Below the pieces are notes generated by a model, which had not been told where the DNA came from, made no database searches, and was given only the letters and a program-made list of their open reading frames with translations. A program made the translations under genes and the position numbers. A stretch of DNA of 64,000 bases, taken from the NCBI GenBank assembly GCA_000824845.1, contig CCNC01000128.1:1-64000 (forward strand), read 5' to 3'. This document shows, in pieces, positions 58,755 through 64,000 of the stretch. Source of the stretch: Mesorhizobium sp. ORS 3359 (GTDB taxonomy: Bacteria > Pseudomonadota > Alphaproteobacteria > Rhizobiales > Rhizobiaceae). Each line of letters opens with the position of its first letter. The stretch's first letter is position 1.

Positions 58755-60914
58755 ATGGCCCTGGAAATTGCGATCGGCCCGCCGCGCTTGGCGATCAATC
58801 AGGGCCTCAACTTTTTGGTAACGCAGCAAGATGGCCAAATCGCCTGGCCCACGCATCAAGGCCTCTACGCTTCGGACACCCGCCTCGTCTCCAGTTGGCA
58901 GATCTACGCCAACGGAGAGCCCTGGGATCTTCTCAACTCTGGCAACATTGCTCACTTCGCGGCCAAGATCTATCTCGTAAACCGCGCTTTTGCCACGGAG
59001 GCCGGTCCAGTGAGGTCTGGCGATTTAGGGCTGCTGATCGGACGCGCATTGGACCAGGGAGGACTGCATGAGGACCTGGATCTGGTCAACCACGGTCGCG
59101 AGAACATCCGGTTCAATCTGGAAGTTGGAATTCGCAGCGATTTTGCCGATCTGTTCGAGGTAAAAGCCGACGAACTCGTCCGTCGGGGCCGCATCATCAC
59201 CGATTGGGACCAAAGAAGTTTACGTCTCAGGACCACCTACGCCAACCAGGATTTTCACCGGGCCATCACAATCAGGGTCCGTCGAGCCCTGACCCGGCCT
59301 GTTTATGCCAATGGTCGGATCAGCTTCGATATCAAGCTTGAGCCTGGCGCCACCTGGCACACCTGCCTACTCTATGATTTTGGCCAGAACCAGTCGACCC
59401 GGCGGGCCTCACGCGCCTGTGTCGACAAATGCCTCAACTCGAAAGCGGCCAGACGAGTAGCGGGCTGGCGGCGCGCCGGGTGCAAGTTGAGCACCTCGAA
59501 CGACCAATTCCGCCAGCTCTACAATCAAGCGATCGAAGACATGGCAGCGCTTCGTCTTCCAATCGAAGGCACGGACGAAATGGAGTATGTTCCGGCTGCG
59601 GGATTGCCCTGGTTCATAGGGCTGTTTGGCCGTGACAGCTTGATCGTCTCCCTTCAGAACGCCTTGGTCTATCCTGACTTCGCGCGCGGTGCCTTGGATG
59701 TCCTCGGTCGCTTTCAGGCTAGCTCGCGGGACGACTTTCGGGATGCCGAGCCTGGAAAGATCATGCACGAGCTCCGCACCGGCGAACTCGCTCATTTTCA
59801 TCTCGTTCCCCACACGCCTTATTACGGCACTGCCGACGCAACGCCCCTTTATCTGATCGTCCTCCACAACGCCTGGCGGTGCACAGGCGACGACCGACTA
59901 CTCGATCGGCACATCGAAACCGCCGAGAAATGCCTGGACTGGATCGACCGCTATGGCGATCGCGACGGCGATGGTTTTCAGGAATATGAAACCCGTTCGA
60001 GGCTCGGTTACGAGAACCAGAGTTGGAAAGATGCCTCTGACGCGGTCATGTACCCTGACGGCTCAGCGGTAAGGGGACCGAAGGCGCTTTGCGAGTTGCA
60101 AGGCTATGTCTATGACGCGTGGCAGCGCATGGCAGAGATCTATGATGCCAGAGGCAACAAGCCTCGCGCCGAGCAGCTTAGGAGCAAGGCCAGAACGCTG
60201 TTCGAGCGATTCAACGATGTATTTTGGGATGAGACTTCGGGGTTCTATGCTTTCGCCCTGGACGGAGGCAAGAGGCCTGTTCTGAGCATAGCCTCCAATC
60301 CCGGTCATTGTCTCTGGTCGGGCATTGTTTCGCAGGAACGCGCGGCAAAGGTGGTCCAACGGCTGATGAAGCCGGATATGTGGAGCGGCTGGGGCATCCG
60401 TACCCTATCGGCCGATCACCCCGCCTACAATCCGAATTCCTATCAGAACGGCTCTGTCTGGCCGCACGACAACGGCCTGATTGCGTTGGGCTTCAGACGC
60501 TATGGCTTCTTTGAGGAGGCTGCTCGCCTGGCTGGCGACGTCAGCGGCGCGGCAAGCTATTTCATGCAGCATAGGATGCCCGAACTCTATGCCGGGTTCC
60601 CCCGCACGCCCACCACCTTTCCAGTGCAATACAAGAGAGCCAATGTGCCTCAAGCTTGGGCGGCCGGGTCCTGCTTGGCTTTGCTGCAAGCCATCATCGG
60701 CTTCCAGCCCGACGCTCCGAATGGAAAACTCTACCTCGATCCCAAACTCCCGGATTGGATGCCGGAACTGGCGTTGAGGGACATGCGTGTCGGGAGGAAG
60801 CGGCTGGACATCCAGTTCTGGCGCGAGAAGGAGACGACTTGTTGGAAAGTCGTCGGTGGCGACCCCACGACGGTGGCGGCGCGAACTTGTGCGACCGGCC
60901 CTCGGTTGGCATGA
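58755..60914 (+). CDS. Amylo-alpha-1,6-glucosidase-like glycoside hydrolase
   Basis: 719 residues. The N-terminal GDE_N_bis domain has INQGLNFLVTQQDGQIAWPT and GLYASDTRLVSSWQIYANG. The C-terminal (alpha/alpha)6 barrel of GH15/GH63-like type includes GLPWFIGLFGRDSLIVSLQN and NPNSYQNGSVWPHDNGLIAL. It probably debranches or trims glycogen-like or trehalose-related glucans. No signal peptide is seen, so it is cytoplasmic. It stands alone between exported-protein genes and the second FseA-like gene. Confidence 0.88.
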   Translation: MALEIAIGPPRLAINQGLNFLVTQQDGQIAWPTHQGLYASDTRLVSSWQIYANGEPWDLLNSGNIAHFAAKIYLVNRAFATEAGPVRSGDLGLLIGRALDQGGLHEDLDLVNHGRENIRFNLEVGIRSDFADLFEVKADELVRRGRIITDWDQRSLRLRTTYANQDFHRAITIRVRRALTRPVYANGRISFDIKLEPGATWHTCLLYDFGQNQSTRRASRACVDKCLNSKAARRVAGWRRAGCKLSTSNDQFRQLYNQAIEDMAALRLPIEGTDEMEYVPAAGLPWFIGLFGRDSLIVSLQNALVYPDFARGALDVLGRFQASSRDDFRDAEPGKIMHELRTGELAHFHLVPHTPYYGTADATPLYLIVLHNAWRCTGDDRLLDRHIETAEKCLDWIDRYGDRDGDGFQEYETRSRLGYENQSWKDASDAVMYPDGSAVRGPKALCELQGYVYDAWQRMAEIYDARGNKPRAEQLRSKARTLFERFNDVFWDETSGFYAFALDGGKRPVLSIASNPGHCLWSGIVSQERAAKVVQRLMKPDMWSGWGIRTLSADHPAYNPNSYQNGSVWPHDNGLIALGFRRYGFFEEAARLAGDVSGAASYFMQHRMPELYAGFPRTPTTFPVQYKRANVPQAWAAGSCLALLQAIIGFQPDAPNGKLYLDPKLPDWMPELALRDMRVGRKRLDIQFWREKETTCWKVVGGDPTTVAARTCATGPRLA

Positions 60915-61144
60915 CGGCGGCTCAGGAAGGGACGAAAGCCCGCAATTGCGGCGTACGCAAATACCCGGCGACGTGAAGACGCAATCCGTCGGGTAGTCGG
61001 TAGTGGATTCAGCGTTGACATCGCCACCAGACCGCCTCCAAGCACATTACAGTGAAGCGACCGGTCCTCGAATCGATCAGGCATTCAATGCCCTCCCGCA
61101 CTTCTTCCAAAGCGCACGACAGCGTTTCATTGCACAAGAGCCCT

Positions 61145-61892
61145 TCAAAAATGGCGCCGTCGCGCGCGCAGCAATTGGCGATAGCCGCGCTCGACCATTT
61201 TCAGGCCGTCGCGCAAGAGGCGATGCGTTTGGTAGCGGAAAGCCGAGTCGTGCCAATCGGCGACGCTGACCAGCCGCCGGCCGAACAGGGCGGTCGCGAC
61301 TTCAAAGTGGGATGCCTGTTGGTCCCGGCCATCCAAGCATCGCAGCATGTTGCCCAGACGGCGGCGCTGGGCTGCGGTCAAGCGGGCGTCGGGAAGGTAT
61401 TGCCTGTGGATCGCGCGGATGAACCGCTCGATCGCGTGAAGCCTGTCATGTGCCATTTCATCGAGGGGAATGATCGCTGCAAGCGGCTTGCCCAGCTGTG
61501 TCTCGCCGAGAAGTGCCAGCTGTCCGCCGGGCGGAGATCGCATATGACGGCCCATTTCGTCATGCCGGCCGTCGGCAAGCGGGACGTGGAAGGGGCTGCC
61601 CTCCCCTGCGCGCAGATCCGGCGGAACCTCGACAAGATTGACGATGCCAGGGTCGACCTGAGGCGCCCAATAGACGGGCTGCTCGACCGCGGACTTGTCA
61701 GGCCTGGCAGCGAAACTGTAACCCCCAACGTTTGCGCAGCGCGCGGATTGCCTTGGTTGAGCGGGAGGCGGCATAGTCCTGCTGATACTGCGGATTGCGT
61801 CGCAGAAACTCCCAGGCGATCGCATCGGCTGCAGCGCCTTTGACGAAGGTATATGCTTGTGGGTCACGCCACTGCGATGTATCCGGCTTCAT
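61145..61892 (-). CDS. fseA-like: FseA-like protein, copy 2, frameshift-encoded
   Basis: The layout matches copy 1. The zero frame (61892-61698) gives 64 residues, MKPDTSQWRDPQAYTFV to QFRCQA, then TGA. The +1 frame (61699-61145) gives the DUF2285 part (SAVEQPVYWAPQVDPGIVN). Skipping T61700 yields 248 residues. The lengths on both sides of the shift equal those of copy 1 to within one codon. The gene itself seems intact although its neighbours are decayed, which suggests it is still selected or was duplicated recently. Confidence 0.72.
61695..61706 (-). promoter_or_regulatory. Candidate +1 frameshift site, copy 2
   Basis: CAG GCC TGA CAA in the zero frame; GCC-TGA is shared with copy 1 while the codons around differ (CCG before, TCA after in copy 1). 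Open-frame overlap upstream of the stop is 168 bases in both copies. Confidence 0.55.
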
Positions 61893-62035
61893 CCGCGTCC
61901 TTCCCTTCTCAAGGATTTGATAGGGGGACGCGACGCTGAGCGAAATCCTTAGATTCCGGCATTGACGAGTGGAAGAGGAGAGACCCCAGCCGCGCCGAGT
62001 AGGAGGTTATCGCGGCCTGGGTGAGGCGCTGCAGG

Positions 62036-62258
62036 TCATCCAATGCCGAGCGGCTTTGCAGGGAATTCGAAGCTGTCGGTGTTGTCGTTCGCTTCCCGAA
62101 CCACGACCGCTAGCTTGGCGATCACACCCGCCAACGATTGGGCAGGTGTCGCCGCAAGCTCGGTCAACAAGGCACCGGCCTTCCCGGATATACTCCTCCT
62201 CCGCCGTCAGGGCGTCGGGATGGCTGCTGTCGGCGCCAGTCGCTTCCCCGCGCCCGAA
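62036..62258 (-). pseudogene. Fragment of the FseA-neighbour hypothetical gene
   Basis: Homologous to the middle of the gene at 3277-3891: HPDALTAEE in one frame, then LAATPAQSLAGVIAKLAVVV and REANDNTDSFEFP in another, ending at a premature TGA. Frameshifted and truncated at both ends. Confidence 0.65.
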
Positions 62259-62313
62259 GGCTGGCATCGAAGTACTTCCCAGCAACGGGATTCAGTTGCG
62301 AAAGAGCAGTTGA
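62259..62313 (+). pseudogene. 3-prime fragment of the XRE regulator gene
   Basis: Encodes AGIEVLPSNGIQLRKSS and a stop, matching the last residues of the regulator at 4054-4314 (AGVEVLPNNGILLRKSR). The HTH part is deleted, bringing it against the hypothetical-gene fragment. Confidence 0.65.
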
Positions 62314-62383
62314 TCGCGGGCATCATCGCACAAAAGCTGGCTTCGTATCGAGCTCGCCCCACTCAGTCGGGTAGGCTCGCTTG

Positions 62384-62447
62384 ACCCCCACCCACTTGCG
62401 GGCGCTGGGGCGCGACCAGATGAGACTGTGGCCCTCGTTTTCCTCGT
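62384..62447 (-). pseudogene. 3-prime fragment of a DUF736 gene
   Basis: The reverse strand reads ENEGHSLIWSRPSARKW, matching the DUF736 C-terminus; the DNA GACCAGATGAGACTGTGGCC differs by one base from copy 1. The rest of the gene is missing. Confidence 0.65.
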
Positions 62448-62565
62448 CCGTTCGATTACATCAAATTGTTGGAGCGCCCCAACTGTTCCCTTTTTGTTCT
62501 ATTCGCTGCTGCGGGTATCGGTTAAACTAGCGCCTCAAGAAACCGATTCTTCCGAGGCAATTTCG

Positions 62566-63876
62566 ATGACCGTTCAACCTGTCAGCAAGACTCTCCACGG
62601 CGACAAGATCTTCAGCGAGCCGACAATCACCTGCCCTAGTTGCAAAACGGATATCAAGCTCAACGAGTCGCTCGCGGGGCCGCTGATCGCTGCAACGCGC
62701 GAGGAGTACGAGCAGCGCATCGCCCAGACGAACGCAGCGATTGCCCTCAGGGAAGAAGAACTCGAGCGTCAGCGCCAGGAGGTCGCGGCAGCGAAAGAAG
62801 GCGTCGAGAGCCTCGTTGCCGAGAAGATCAGAATCGAGCGCGGTCACATTGCGGCCGACGAGGCTCGCAAGGCCAAACTTTTGCTATCAGCCGATTTGGA
62901 CGAGCGCGATCGCAAGGTGGCCGAGTTGCAGGAGACGCTGAAGGCGCGCGATGACAAGCTCGAACAGGCGCAAAAGCAGCAGGCGGAATTTCTAGCGAAG
63001 CAACGGGCTCTGGAGGACGAGCGGAGAGAGCTAGCCCTCACAATCGAGCGGAAGGTTCAGGAAGGGCTGGACGCCGTTCGTGCAAAGGCCAAGTCCGATG
63101 CCGAGGACGGCCTCAGAACGAAAATCGTCGAGAAAGAGGAACAGATCGCCGGCATGCAGCGCCAGATCGAAGATCTGAAGCGCCGCGCTGAACAGGGCTC
63201 CCAACAGCTGCAAGGTGAAGCTCTTGAGTTGGAATTGGAAGGACTAATCAGCAGGCGCTTCCCAGTTGACGTGATCGAGCCGGTGGCGAAAGGCGAGCTC
63301 GGTGGGGACGTCCTTCAGCGAGTCATCGGTCCGGCTGGGCAGTCGTGCGGGGCCATTCTTTGGGAGTCAAAGCGCACCAAAAATTGGAGTCAGGGCTGGC
63401 TCGCCAAGCTGAGGACCGATCAGCGAGCGGCGAAGGCTGATATCGCCTTACTGATTTCTGAAGCCCTTCCCCCGGGAATTGAGACATTCGACCTGGTCGA
63501 CGGCGTTTATGTGGCCCATCCCAAATGTGCCATTCCCATCGCAGTCCTGCTCCGGCAGTCGCTGATCGAACTGTCCAACTCGATGTTGGTTCAAATCGGG
63601 CAAGCCTCAAAGATGGAGCTGGTCTATGGTTATCTGACCGGGCCACGTTTTCGCCAGCGCATCGAGGCCATCGTCGAAAAGTTCTCTGACATGCAGGACG
63701 ATCTTGCACGTGAGCGCAAAGCCACCATCCGACTGTGGGCCAAGCGAGAAGCTCAAATTCAAGGAGTGATTGAATCGACGGTGGGCATGTATGGCGACTT
63801 GCAAGGCATTGCCGGGAAGGTGATGCAAGAGATTGAAAGCCTTGAAGTGCTGGCTGTCTCGGCCCCCCCCTCATGA
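62566..63876 (+). CDS. DUF2130 coiled-coil protein
   Basis: 436 residues from ATG 62566 (GAGG upstream); the frame is open to 62428. An N-terminal zinc-ribbon-like TITCPSCKTDIKLNESLAG precedes a long coiled coil (residues about 45-230, rich in Glu, Lys, Arg and Gln). The C-terminal DUF2130 domain has SCGAILWESKRTKNWSQGWL, a PD-(D/E)XK-like motif, with TDQRAAKADIALLISEALP. The family is suspected to contain nuclease-like folds. Its role is unknown. Confidence 0.88.
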   Translation: MTVQPVSKTLHGDKIFSEPTITCPSCKTDIKLNESLAGPLIAATREEYEQRIAQTNAAIALREEELERQRQEVAAAKEGVESLVAEKIRIERGHIAADEARKAKLLLSADLDERDRKVAELQETLKARDDKLEQAQKQQAEFLAKQRALEDERRELALTIERKVQEGLDAVRAKAKSDAEDGLRTKIVEKEEQIAGMQRQIEDLKRRAEQGSQQLQGEALELELEGLISRRFPVDVIEPVAKGELGGDVLQRVIGPAGQSCGAILWESKRTKNWSQGWLAKLRTDQRAAKADIALLISEALPPGIETFDLVDGVYVAHPKCAIPIAVLLRQSLIELSNSMLVQIGQASKMELVYGYLTGPRFRQRIEAIVEKFSDMQDDLARERKATIRLWAKREAQIQGVIESTVGMYGDLQGIAGKVMQEIESLEVLAVSAPPS

Positions 63877-64000
63877 TCGGCTTGTCTGCGATCTGATGCC
63901 ATCCGGCAGGGGCCCGCTGTTGTGCGTGACCAATTGCGTCACCGGGGCGGAGACCGCAGCGACCGTCACGAGCACGAGACGGAGCGGCACGCCGGCCCAT
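63877..64000. other. Right edge, no gene assigned
   Basis: Only 124 bases remain and I see no supportable start or frame. Confidence 0.4.

Overview
The window looks like a GC-rich alphaproteobacterium of the order Rhizobiales, most likely Mesorhizobium or a close relative. This rests on gene style and content: DUF736, DUF2274 and DUF2840 plasmid-type genes, a rhizobial trb cluster, LigD-type ligases and a cyo quinol oxidase. Most of it reads as the transfer core and cargo of an integrative and conjugative element (ICE) or a large conjugative plasmid resembling Mesorhizobium symbiosis islands. No integrase, attachment site, tRNA, rRNA, CRISPR array or complete insertion sequence was seen, so the element ends are probably outside the window.

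Layout. 0-1.1 kb: start of a VCBS-repeat adhesin running off the left edge. 1.8-4.7 kb: a small exported protein, a frameshift-encoded DUF2285 protein resembling the excision activator FseA (Msi172/Msi171), a hypothetical gene, an XRE regulator and DUF736. 5.1-9.3 kb: RNase Z, a phosphodiesterase, a LigD-like ligase-polymerase and a decayed PolX start. 9.7-13.7 kb: cyoABCD. 14.7-24.4 kb: the mating-pair-formation operon trbBCDEJKLFGI plus DUF2274. 24.8-38.6 kb: cargo between trb and traG, comprising an amino-acid ABC transporter split over two sites, an orphan response regulator, a PIN toxin-antitoxin pair, an acyl-homoserine-lactone synthase with a LuxR regulator, and a cluster of two PLP enzymes, a GHMP kinase, a thiamine-diphosphate E1-like enzyme and an Lrp regulator. 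38.7-41.1 kb: CopG and TraG. 41.2-50.6 kb: a hypervariable patch with a decayed phage lysis cassette containing nested spanin genes, two tiny RiPP-like precursors, hairpin repeats, an outer-membrane protein, a stand-alone ATP ligase and many small rhizobial genes. 50.6-56.8 kb: DNA-processing operon of HTH/AlpA protein, RepA-like initiator, DUF2840, TraF, DUF736, lytic transglycosylase and relaxase, with an oriT-like structure before the relaxase. 57-64 kb: EF-hand and DUF1236 exported proteins, a glycosidase, a second FseA-like gene with decayed neighbours, and a DUF2130 protein.

How they fit together. Relaxase, TraG and CopG process and deliver DNA, Trb proteins build the channel, and TraF and the transglycosylase serve pilus maturation and wall passage. 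LuxI/LuxR, the FseA-like proteins, the XRE regulators and the small HTH protein form a plausible quorum-sensing and excision control circuit. The segment FseA-hypothetical-XRE-DUF736 at 2.4-4.7 kb recurs in decayed form at 61.1-62.4 kb, and possibly as a third remnant near 56.3 kb.
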